A DNA stretch of 57,692 bases, taken from contig JAJZUQ010000013.1 of assembly GCA_021848385.1 (NCBI GenBank), positions 1 to 57,692 on the forward strand, written 5' to 3'. The DNA comes from Deltaproteobacteria bacterium. GTDB taxonomy: Bacteria > Desulfobacterota > Desulfuromonadia > Geobacterales > Geobacteraceae. The translations under genes and the position numbers were made by a program. Every line of letters begins with the position of its first letter. Within the stretch, counting starts at the first letter, position 1. Below are positions 1-7,806 of the stretch, one piece after another. The notes beneath the pieces were generated by a model. That model had not been told where the DNA came from and searched no databases. It saw nothing but the letters and a program-made list of their open reading frames with translations.

Positions 1-855
1 GACCGTCCCTTCACCCGCAAAACCGATCTGGCCAGGGTAATAGAGCTGACCTTCTTTCCACCCGAGGGAGAGCATGCGCCCCCGAAAGCCGCCGTCTCCC
101 CCCAGAACCGCTATGGTGCCGCCGTTCTGGTCAACGAGGTCAATCATCCCTCCGCCGGTCGTCGTGAGATAGGTGGGGAAGCTCACGTACTCCTGAAGGT
201 TTTTCGACAAGGGAACGAAGTCGGGCGCGTCCTTGCGTGAGACAAAGACCGTCGCATTGACGCTGTCGAGCAGGAGAATGTCGCCGTTCCCGTTGACCGC
301 CAGGTCGGAGAAAAAGCCGTAATCCTTCGGAAACGCGATCTGCCGCTGAAATTTGCCTGACGGGTCAAGCACCAGTACCCGCGCCCCATAGATGTCGAGC
401 AGATAGATGCCATCCTTTCCGTCGAGCTTGAAACTCCTCGGAACCACCGGGGCTGGGGCGGGAACCCCCTGGGGATCGACATAACCGACAAACCCGCCAT
501 CGGCATTCAGATGGACTATGCGGCGCTGTTTCCCGTCGAGAGCCCAAATATCCCCTTTTGAGCCGAGCTGGAGCCTGATGGGATAGGTCAGCTGCGACGG
601 CTTGAGCTCATCCCCCCCCTTCACCGCACCATCCTTGAAGGTATACCGGAGCAGACGGCCATTTGCCGTGTCAGCGACGACGATCGTTCCCTTGTCGTTA
701 CCGGCAACTCCTTCCGGGAACTTCAGGCTTCCCCCCTTGTTATCGAAATAAACTGACGTGATCGGCCTGAGTCTGTCTGCGGCCGACGCCAGGGAACTGA
801 GCGCCAGGAGCAGAACGGCTGTCAAAAACAGGGATTTCATAGATATTCGTACCAT
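1..855 (-). CDS. NHL-repeat beta-propeller protein, exported, 3' end cut by window
   Basis: About 285 residues are visible and the C-terminus lies beyond the window. The protein begins with a short leader, then a hydrophobic signal peptide ending near SLASAAD. Repeated segments of the type G-D-I-x-x-L-D follow (for example 'GDIWALDGKQ', 'GIYLLDIYG', 'GDILLLDSVN'), which are typical NHL/six-bladed propeller blades. The start at 855 was chosen because AGAGGTG lies 6-7 bases upstream; a second in-frame ATG is at 840. The ribosome site sits in the last codons of the 16-haem cytochrome gene, whose stop is 6 bases away, so the two are translationally coupled. It is the second NHL protein of this electron-transfer operon. 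A periplasmic or surface scaffold role is inferred; no catalytic motif is seen. Confidence 0.85.
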   Translation of the reverse strand, partial: MVRISMKSLFLTAVLLLALSSLASAADRLRPITSVYFDNKGGSLKFPEGVAGNDKGTIVVADTANGRLLRYTFKDGAVKGGDELKPSQLTYPIRLQLGSKGDIWALDGKQRRIVHLNADGGFVGYVDPQGVPAPAPVVPRSFKLDGKDGIYLLDIYGARVLVLDPSGKFQRQIAFPKDYGFFSDLAVNGNGDILLLDSVNATVFVSRKDAPDFVPLSKNLQEYVSFPTYLTTTGGGMIDLVDQNGGTIAVLGGDGGFRGRMLSLGWKEGQLYYPGQIGFAGEGTV

Positions 856-861
856 GGTTTG

Positions 862-2142
862 TCACCTCTTGAAACTCTCGTGGCATTGGGTGCACAACTC
901 GGATGTAGTTGCAAAGGGGATGAAATGCTGGTGCTCCGTCCCGTGCGAACGGTGACAGGAGAGGCATTGCATCGTCAAGTTCTTGTTCCTCGGGTCCTTC
1001 AGTTTATCGCCGATCGGGTGGGTCGAATGCTTCTGCCAGTCATGGCATTTTCCGCACAGATCGATGATGGAAGAGTTGTTCGCCAGAAACAGATTATCGG
1101 AAGAATGGGGGTCGTGACAGGCGATACAGTTCCCCTCCATTATCGGCTTGTGTTTCGTCACCGATTTTTCCTGTCGCCGGATGGTATCCTTATGGCAGCT
1201 CCCGCACACGTTAATCATATTCCCGACAAGCAGACCCTTCCGCTGCGAGGCATGGGGATTATGACAGGTGAGACACCCCTTCTTGCTGAAGAGCGGCCAG
1301 TGTACCCGGTTCTTGCCGAGCGTCCTGGTCAGCATATCACTGTGACACGCCTTGCAGGTCTCCATCCCGACCCTTTTCATTTTCAGCGGTGTTGCCGAGG
1401 TCGGCTCTTCGTGACACTGATTGCACATCTTGCGGGAGACCGGTTTGTGCACATTATTGTAGAGGATACCGGCCACATCGGAGCCGTGGGGGTCGTGGCA
1501 GGAGGTACAGCGGGAATTCGCCACAGGATAGTTCATGTGCGCCTTCATGAAGAGTGGCTTGTCGGTCTTGTGGCACCCCACACAGAGGGCGGGGACATCG
1601 TTTTTCAGCAGGAATGGGCCTTTGGCCGATGCGTGGGGATCATGGCAGGTCAGACACCCCTTCCCCACCGGACTGTGCTTGAACTTAGCCTTCGCCACAG
1701 TTTCCCCCATCTCCTTGTGACAGCCGAAACAGAGGTCGTTCCCCCCTTTGACAAGGTTGTACTTGATGGTAGACGCGTGGGGGTCGTGACACTTCATGCA
1801 GTTCCCCTCCGCCACGACCTTGTGCACGCTGCGTGCCGCCGCTGGGATCATCCCCTTGTGGCAGAGGGAGCAGATGTTCCCGGTTTCTGCGGCCAGGAGC
1901 TTGCCGTGGGACGAGGTGTGAGGACTGTGGCACCCCACGCAGTCCCCCTTTTTCAGAGGGGTGTGGACAAAAGGTTTCTTGACAGTATCCTGAAGGTCGA
2001 CGTGGCAGTTGAGGCAAAGCTTGCCGCTCGCCCCGGGCTTCAGCTTGAATTTCAGGTCGTTATCCTGGGCGGAAATGGCGGTCCCGACCAGAGCGGTACC
2101 GACCAGTATGGTTATTAACAGCGTCATGTAGCGTAATTTCAT
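862..2142 (-). CDS. 16-haem c-type cytochrome (paired CXXCH family)
   Basis: This 426-residue exported protein has a signal peptide (residues 1 to about 25, ending TAISAQ) and 16 CXXCH haem-binding motifs by direct count. Many are followed by D/N-P-H-A/G/S, the signature of the doubled-CXXCH cytochrome family in which alternate motifs supply the distal histidine. It should be a periplasmic or outer-surface electron carrier. It lies 12 bases after the 26-haem cytochrome gene and just before an NHL protein, in the operon that starts upstream of omcS. AGGAG is placed well before the ATG. No lipobox is seen, so soluble export is more likely than membrane anchoring. The exact partner and potential cannot be read from sequence. 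Confidence 0.93.
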   Translation of the reverse strand: MKLRYMTLLITILVGTALVGTAISAQDNDLKFKLKPGASGKLCLNCHVDLQDTVKKPFVHTPLKKGDCVGCHSPHTSSHGKLLAAETGNICSLCHKGMIPAAARSVHKVVAEGNCMKCHDPHASTIKYNLVKGGNDLCFGCHKEMGETVAKAKFKHSPVGKGCLTCHDPHASAKGPFLLKNDVPALCVGCHKTDKPLFMKAHMNYPVANSRCTSCHDPHGSDVAGILYNNVHKPVSRKMCNQCHEEPTSATPLKMKRVGMETCKACHSDMLTRTLGKNRVHWPLFSKKGCLTCHNPHASQRKGLLVGNMINVCGSCHKDTIRRQEKSVTKHKPIMEGNCIACHDPHSSDNLFLANNSSIIDLCGKCHDWQKHSTHPIGDKLKDPRNKNLTMQCLSCHRSHGTEHQHFIPFATTSELCTQCHESFKR

Positions 2143-2154
2143 GGCAAACTCCTC

Positions 2155-4128
2155 TCAGCGCTTTTCGACGATATGGCATTCATCGCATGTCCGTGCCGCA
2201 AAGGGCGGATGCACCGTATCCTTGAATAATTTGGGGTCCTTGGATCCATGGGGATCGTGACAACTTTTGCAATCCATGACGTCAGCGCTGATATTCAGGT
2301 GTTCCTTGGCAAACGAGGCATCTTTGACATCGTGACACTCCGCGCAGAGGTTCTTCATCGGTTCCGCCAAAAGAGAAGGTTCGGATGAAGAGTGAGGTTT
2401 GTGACAGGTCTGACAGTCTTTCTGCGCCGGTGGATGGGCCATCGCACTGCCGATTTTGTCCTTTATCTGCTTGTGGCAGGTAAGACAGAGGTCGGGACTC
2501 GCCGCAAGAAGGAGCTTGTTCAGTTTCGACTTGTGCGGACTGTGACACTTGGTGCATTCGCCGTTCATCACCGGGGGATGGCTGCTTTTTGCCCCCTTCA
2601 GCCCTTTCTCCAGGTCGGTATGGCAACCATAGCAGAGCTCACCCTGTTTCTTGAGGGTCATCCCCGCGTTGTTGCTCCCGTGGGGGTCATGGCAGGTGAG
2701 ACACTTGCCCTCCGTAAAGGGCGTGTGATTCGCCCCCCCCTTAGCCTCTTTCATGAGTTCGCCATGGCACTTTGAACAGACCTGGGCGGCGGGAGCGACG
2801 AGAAGTTTCTTTTCGTCCGTGCCGTGGGGATTGTGGCAGGCGGTACAGTTGCCGTCCATGACCGGGCGATGGGTATAGGTTTTCTTGAACTTGGTTTCTT
2901 CCTCCGAATGGCAGCCATAACAGACGACATCCATACGCTCATTCAGCATCCCGGGAATGCTGGATCCGTGGGGGTTGTGACAGGTGACACAATCACCATC
3001 GGCAAACGGCGGATGCACGTCTTTCTTCTTCTCGGCATCCTTGACCTTGGCGTGGCAGGTGTAGCAGAGCGCTGCGCCCTTGGCTACGAGGAGATTCTTG
3101 TTCTGCGCAGCATGGGGTTTGTGGCAGGAAAGACACCCCTTACCCTTCGCCACGGCCCCGTGGGCAACGGACATGACCCCGCCTTTCCCCTTGTGGCATT
3201 TGATGCAGAGGCTGTTTCCCTCACTCAGGGTGAGTTTTTCGTATTCAGAGGTATGGGGGTTGTGGCAGGAAAGACATTCCCCCCCCGTGAACGGCTTGTG
3301 CTCAACCGTGCCACCCCCTTTCAGCGTGGCGGCATCGTGGCACTGGTAGCAGAGCTCGCTCCCCTTCAGCGCGACCGCAAACGGCTTAGCTGACGTAGGA
3401 GCATTGTGACAACCGTCGCAGCCGCCGGTGGCGACGGGATTGTGGGCGCTCGTCTTAAGCAGTTTGGGCTGCGTCGAGGAATGGGGGTTGTGGCAGAGGG
3501 AGCAGCGGCTTTTTTCCACCGGATACCCGCCGTGGGCCTTTTTGAACGAGGAAGCGCCGCTGTCGTGACAGCCGAGGCAGAGTTTCGGTTCGGCCTGGAC
3601 CAGCAGGTTCTTCTCGTCAGCACTGTGGGCAAGGTGACATGCAGTGCACCCCTTCTCCAACAGCACCTTGTGGACGACCTTTTTCTCGAACAGCTCTTTT
3701 TTGTGACATGCGTAGCAGATCTCGTTCCCTTCCCCTTTCAGAAGATGACTCCCCTGGGAGGCATGGGGGTTATGACACGTAGTACAGTTCCCCTTTTTCA
3801 GGGCGGTATGCACGCTGGCCCTGTTCATGCCGATCTTGTCCTTACTGTGGCACTTGAAGCAGAGGGCGTTGCCCGACTCCTTCATAATCAGCTTGGGGAT
3901 GATGCCGTGTCGCAGGTGGCATTCCTCGCATTTCCTGTCCTTGACTACGGCATGCACATCCTTCATGGCGAAGTATTTGTCCTCGAACTTCTTGTGACAT
4001 CCAAGGCAGTCCTTCTGGGCAAATTTCATTGCCGCATGGGAAGTTCCGGTTACAAGGGCCAGTGCCCCCCCCAAAAATACCGTCAGCATGAATAACGGAA
4101 ATCTGTACTTCGTCTTGAATACCGACAT
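2155..4128 (-). CDS. 26-haem c-type cytochrome (paired CXXCH family)
   Basis: This 657-residue exported protein has 26 CXXCH motifs by direct count, about one haem per 25 residues. After a signal peptide (residues 1 to about 32, ending GTSHAA), the chain is a repeat of roughly 50-residue units, each holding one CXXCH followed by N/D/K-P-H and one plain CXXCH. Such very long cytochromes in Geobacter are thought to act as extended electron conductors in the periplasm or at the surface. The gene follows the parvulin chaperone gene by 51 bases and precedes the 16-haem gene by 12, so it is clearly in one operon. GAGGA lies 7 bases before the ATG. Haem count is certain; location and direction of electron flow are inferred. 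Confidence 0.93.
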   Translation of the reverse strand: MSVFKTKYRFPLFMLTVFLGGALALVTGTSHAAMKFAQKDCLGCHKKFEDKYFAMKDVHAVVKDRKCEECHLRHGIIPKLIMKESGNALCFKCHSKDKIGMNRASVHTALKKGNCTTCHNPHASQGSHLLKGEGNEICYACHKKELFEKKVVHKVLLEKGCTACHLAHSADEKNLLVQAEPKLCLGCHDSGASSFKKAHGGYPVEKSRCSLCHNPHSSTQPKLLKTSAHNPVATGGCDGCHNAPTSAKPFAVALKGSELCYQCHDAATLKGGGTVEHKPFTGGECLSCHNPHTSEYEKLTLSEGNSLCIKCHKGKGGVMSVAHGAVAKGKGCLSCHKPHAAQNKNLLVAKGAALCYTCHAKVKDAEKKKDVHPPFADGDCVTCHNPHGSSIPGMLNERMDVVCYGCHSEEETKFKKTYTHRPVMDGNCTACHNPHGTDEKKLLVAPAAQVCSKCHGELMKEAKGGANHTPFTEGKCLTCHDPHGSNNAGMTLKKQGELCYGCHTDLEKGLKGAKSSHPPVMNGECTKCHSPHKSKLNKLLLAASPDLCLTCHKQIKDKIGSAMAHPPAQKDCQTCHKPHSSSEPSLLAEPMKNLCAECHDVKDASFAKEHLNISADVMDCKSCHDPHGSKDPKLFKDTVHPPFAARTCDECHIVEKR

Positions 4129-4179
4129 GGTTTATCCTCGCTATGGTTTGCAGATGGTTTCCCTCCGGAAACCGCCTAA

Positions 4180-6036
4180 TCATTTTCCCTGGTCAACGAG
4201 ATACACTTTCACCGTGGATGCCTTACGCAATTTCTCTCCCCAATCCGCAACCGATTTGGTCATTTTGGCACCGAACAGTTTCTCGGCGATTTCCTTGCGT
4301 TCCTGAGCCAGGGGAGCCGGTTTTGCGGGGATGACATCCTTGATGTACAGCAGGTAATTATACCCCTCCGGGCTGACGAAGAGCCTGACATCACCGCTCT
4401 TGGCCGCAGCGACCGCATGTTGCAGCTTCTCCGACAGGTTCCTGGTTATAAGAGGTGTATCTCCGAAATCAAGCAGGCCGGGGCTGTTTGCGGCCACCTG
4501 CCCTGCGGTATTTGCCTGGAGCCACTGAAATTCCGCCCCTTTTCGTAACTTGTCGATGGCGTCTTCAGCGTCCCCCTTCCGGGCAAAAACGAGGCTCTTG
4601 ATTTTCAGCATCTCCGGCGACGAGTAATCAGCTATATGCTCCTTGTAATAATCCTCTACCTCACCGTTGGTCACTTTGATTTCAGGTGCAACGGCCTTGT
4701 TGACGAACATGCCGAAAATAAGCGTATCCCGGAATTTCCTGTTGGCAGAGTGGTACTCATCAGAGCGGTCGATCCCCTGTTTTCGCGCTTCCATCTTTAA
4801 AACGCGATCGAGCAGCATATCCTCAAGTGCCGGGAGTTTCTCATCATTGACTCGTTTCAGCTTGATCGCGTCCTCGACACCATGGAAAAATTTCTTTTCC
4901 ATCGTAGCCGCCAGTTCCCCGACGGTAATGGATTTTTCACCCTTGATCTCGGCAACGACCCGCTTGTCCTGCAAAAGCTTCTTGAAGCCAGGCTTGGGCG
5001 CCTCAAAATCGAGTTTGTTAACGAGTTTACTGTTGATCTTTACGTAGTTCTTCTTCAGGCTCTCCCAGTAATCGTATAACTTCTGGGTGCTCTTCAGTCC
5101 AAGGGCCTGTGCCCGTGCAGCCTCCATCGCTTCAGCATTCCCCGCCGGATAGCGCGTATCTTCGAGTTTCACGATGGTAAACGCCGGACCGATCGGAAGG
5201 ACCGGGCTCACATCCCCCGCCTTTAAGGACGAGAGGTCGAAAGCAATCTGCGGCAGGAGGTCTTTCGGTTTTACGAACTCTCCCGTTTTCCCCCCCTGGA
5301 CCTTGCCGCCGTCAATCAGCTTGTCGGCCAATGCATCGAATTTGCCGCCCGCCTTGAGTTCCTTTTCCAGCGCTTCGGCATCCGCCTTCTTGTCGAACTT
5401 GACCGACCGGATCTTCCACTCTTTCACTGCCTCATTGTACAGTTTCTCCACCGTCTTCTCGTCAGGCTTGAGATCCTTCACCTGATGTCTCTTGAGGATC
5501 TCCTTCAGGCTGGACCCGGAGAAATCTTCGATCGTCTTCTTCGAATCAGGGAGTTCGTCGAGTCCCATGGTCGTCCCTTCCTGGATAATCAGCCGGGCCG
5601 CGATGAGACGATTCAACACCGATTCGTAATCCTTTTTACCCGCTTTCTTTTCACTTTTGGTATCTACGCTTTCATGGATGGACCCAAGAGCATCGGTGAA
5701 ATCTTCCATAAGGATGGGATCGTCGTTGACCAGTGCCACCGGAGTCTGGGCAAAGCGGGGCGAAAATGCCGGGGCCTTGAGCATGAATGTCATACCTTCA
5801 ACGGTAGCGGGTGCCGGTTTTTCTCCGGGCTTCCCCCCCGATTCACTTTTCGGATTGGCACTCCTGGCGGTCTCCACCTTGCCGCTCGTTTCCCTTCCGG
5901 CCTTGCCATTTTCCCCGGCCACGGCCTTGCCGTCCGCACCGGTTCCGGTCGGAGGGGTCTTCTGTTCAGCAGCAAATGCCGATGCCCCGATGAGCAGCGT
6001 AATACCCACAATGATTTTAGTTACCGACGTTTTCAT
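4180..6036 (-). CDS. SurA/PpiC-like periplasmic chaperone with two parvulin domains
   Basis: This 618-residue protein has a signal peptide (1 to about 23, ending SAFAA), a low-complexity Gly/Lys/Glu-rich linker (about 24-80), a SurA-N-like helical region (about 95-200) and two parvulin-type peptidyl-prolyl isomerase domains (about 205-297 and 475-570, the second containing 'GLLDFGDTPLITRNLSEKL'). The layout is SurA-like, although the chain is longer than E. coli SurA (428 residues). PpiC-type isomerases are commonly found beside multihaem cytochrome or porin genes in Geobacter, where they are thought to help fold exported cytochromes or barrel proteins. AAGGAG precedes the ATG. The client proteins are inferred from the neighbours: the 26- and 16-haem cytochromes downstream and the beta-barrel upstream. 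Confidence 0.85.
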   Translation of the reverse strand: MKTSVTKIIVGITLLIGASAFAAEQKTPPTGTGADGKAVAGENGKAGRETSGKVETARSANPKSESGGKPGEKPAPATVEGMTFMLKAPAFSPRFAQTPVALVNDDPILMEDFTDALGSIHESVDTKSEKKAGKKDYESVLNRLIAARLIIQEGTTMGLDELPDSKKTIEDFSGSSLKEILKRHQVKDLKPDEKTVEKLYNEAVKEWKIRSVKFDKKADAEALEKELKAGGKFDALADKLIDGGKVQGGKTGEFVKPKDLLPQIAFDLSSLKAGDVSPVLPIGPAFTIVKLEDTRYPAGNAEAMEAARAQALGLKSTQKLYDYWESLKKNYVKINSKLVNKLDFEAPKPGFKKLLQDKRVVAEIKGEKSITVGELAATMEKKFFHGVEDAIKLKRVNDEKLPALEDMLLDRVLKMEARKQGIDRSDEYHSANRKFRDTLIFGMFVNKAVAPEIKVTNGEVEDYYKEHIADYSSPEMLKIKSLVFARKGDAEDAIDKLRKGAEFQWLQANTAGQVAANSPGLLDFGDTPLITRNLSEKLQHAVAAAKSGDVRLFVSPEGYNYLLYIKDVIPAKPAPLAQERKEIAEKLFGAKMTKSVADWGEKLRKASTVKVYLVDQGK

Positions 6037-6138
6037 GGTGCTCCTTTTCTCTGGTTGATAAATTTTACCATCTGAACTTCACAGGGGAAGGGAGAACGTC
6101 CCGTCTCTCCGCCCCGCCCGGCCGTACAGCCGGTTACC

Positions 6139-7242
6139 TCATTTGCCGAAGCTCTCGATCGCTCCCCGGACAGTTGCAGCGGCAAGGCCGCTGGCCGTAT
6201 TCACCTTGCCGACATCGAAGAACCAGGTCCGGTCGTCTCCGGTATGGCGGGAGTCCATCCCCCACGCCACCTTTCGGCTCTTCTGCTCCAGGAGCTGCGC
6301 GGAAAAGTCCACCTTCGGTGCGCCGGAACTCCCCTGCCGGTCCTCAAAATCGTTGACATTCCCGGAGAGGAGGAAATCTGCCTGCAACATCTTGAACATG
6401 ACCTCCGCATCCGCCATGGATACCCCATCCTCCATAATGATCCGGTACCGCAGCAGATCGTCCCGGACCACTCCCGGCTCGATGACGTCGAACATGCCGA
6501 AACGGGTCAGTTCCCGGATGAAGTGAAGGGCCAGTATCTCTCCGGCGTGCTTTCTGTCGCTCGTATTATGGAATGGCATGACCGCCACGCTGTACCTCCT
6601 GGCGGGGTCGAGCACCCGGCTGCGGTAGAGAGATTCCGGTCGCATCGTCGTCCCCTCCCCCGTTCCCGCATCCCGTCCTGTCAGTGCATCCGCCAGCCGG
6701 TTAACCGCCTTGGCCCGCAGCACCCGCGGATCTCTGACCAGACCGAGCCCCAGGATTCCTGGCCTATCGTCGCCCGCCATGGCCGTACTTTCCATCCTGA
6801 TGATGCGGGGATCACCACCGGTAGCAACCAGCCTGGCGGTCAGGGCAATCCGTGGGGGAAAGCTTTCATTGTAGAGCTCAAGTGACGTAACCAGCACGGC
6901 ACTGGCCCCCGTTTCGCTCCTGAATGCCTCGCTTGTTCCCCTGTCCACCCCGCCAACGTAACGCACCCGATGTCGGGACATGAACGTATCCAGCTCCGCA
7001 TCCGGCAGAACAGTCGTGCCGTTCTCCTTCAGCCGGTCGATCAGTTCCTGACGCAGCACCTTGAGGGGCGCTGTCCCGCCGCTCAGGTTGTCCACCGGCA
7101 GCACGGCAACAACTGCGCTACCGGCAGCGGCCGCTGCATCTCCCGCAAACACCGTCCGGGACGGGGCACAACCGGCCAGGTTACTAAGCCCAATCAGGAG
7201 AATGACCGTACCCCTACTGAAAAAGCTTCTTGATGACGTCAT
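6139..7242 (-). CDS. Lipoprotein with two CsgG/TolB-N-like domains
   Basis: This 367-residue putative lipoprotein has a hydrophobic leader with lipobox L-A-G-C (Cys about residue 25). It contains two similar alpha/beta domains: one about 42-195 beginning 'VVAVLPVDNLSGG', and one about 215-367 beginning 'YSVAVMPFHNTSDRKHAG'. The A-V-x-P-x-x-N opening followed by a helix and a strand resembles the CsgG/GNA1162/TolB-N superfamily used in outer-membrane secretion and assembly lipoproteins. Its start overlaps the end of the preceding lipoprotein gene by 29 bases, so the two are co-translated. The role is unknown; near a filament cytochrome, an assembly or export factor is possible but is inference. 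No transmembrane hairpins like those of true CsgG are obvious. Confidence 0.7.
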   Translation of the reverse strand: MTSSRSFFSRGTVILLIGLSNLAGCAPSRTVFAGDAAAAAGSAVVAVLPVDNLSGGTAPLKVLRQELIDRLKENGTTVLPDAELDTFMSRHRVRYVGGVDRGTSEAFRSETGASAVLVTSLELYNESFPPRIALTARLVATGGDPRIIRMESTAMAGDDRPGILGLGLVRDPRVLRAKAVNRLADALTGRDAGTGEGTTMRPESLYRSRVLDPARRYSVAVMPFHNTSDRKHAGEILALHFIRELTRFGMFDVIEPGVVRDDLLRYRIIMEDGVSMADAEVMFKMLQADFLLSGNVNDFEDRQGSSGAPKVDFSAQLLEQKSRKVAWGMDSRHTGDDRTWFFDVGKVNTASGLAAATVRGAIESFGK

Positions 7243-7780
7243 CGACCGCCTTTTCCGTTATGTCATTCATCGGTTCGCCACCTCCTCCGAAGAGCCGTTC
7301 AAAGATCCCTATCCCTCCCCGCGTGGTCGAGGCTGACCATACCGCCTTCCCGGTCTGGGCTTCCAGCATGCTGAAGCTCAGAGAGATGACGTTGGCCGAA
7401 GCGGTCCCTGACCGCACCTCCCCATATTCCCTGATGGTGCCGGTAATGATGGCATCCGCCTTGATGATCCCCGCCATCTTGACCAGTTCTTCGGTACTGG
7501 GGGTAGCAGGATTGCTGATGCCCGCCCGGGAGATGCCGCGCGCAACTTCACCGGGGGGGATCACGTAGACCCCTCCGGTCGCCAGAAGCATGGAGGCAAA
7601 TATATCCCGCACCCTGTCGGCCGCCGGGCTTTCCCGCGTCAGATTGGCGAGCGGCATGATCGCCACGTTGTGGACGGCACCGAAATCCATGTTCCCATCA
7701 CGGTACAGATCCAGATTCGACGTGCACCCGGCCATCATGAACAACATCAGTGCTGCAACGGCTTTCCTGAAGCAAGTCAT
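7214..7780 (-). CDS. GNA1162-family (CsgG-like fold) lipoprotein
   Basis: This 188-residue lipoprotein has signal 'ALMLFMMAGC' with lipobox M-A-G-C. The rest matches the pattern of the GNA1162/DUF799 family: 'VAIMPLANLTRESPAADRV', a helix, then 'ADAIITGTIREYGEVRSG' and 'SFSMLEAQTGKAVWSAS'. These lipoproteins adopt a fold related to TolB-N and CsgG. The ATG at 7780 was preferred over the adjacent GTG at 7783 because GGGAGG lies 7 bases before it. The gene follows the barrel gene and overlaps the next lipoprotein gene, so all three sit in one operon. The family is annotated as periplasmic or outer-membrane lipoproteins of unknown role. Confidence 0.78.
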   Translation of the reverse strand: MTCFRKAVAALMLFMMAGCTSNLDLYRDGNMDFGAVHNVAIMPLANLTRESPAADRVRDIFASMLLATGGVYVIPPGEVARGISRAGISNPATPSTEELVKMAGIIKADAIITGTIREYGEVRSGTASANVISLSFSMLEAQTGKAVWSASTTRGGIGIFERLFGGGGEPMNDITEKAVDDVIKKLFQ

Positions 7781-7806
7781 CACAATTCCTCCCTATATGT
7801 CTGCAC

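Noticed and set aside
859..2118. Long open frame (419 aa) on the plus strand
   Set aside because: Antisense shadow of the 16-haem cytochrome gene; no ribosome site and no recognisable motif, whereas the minus strand has 16 CXXCH motifs.
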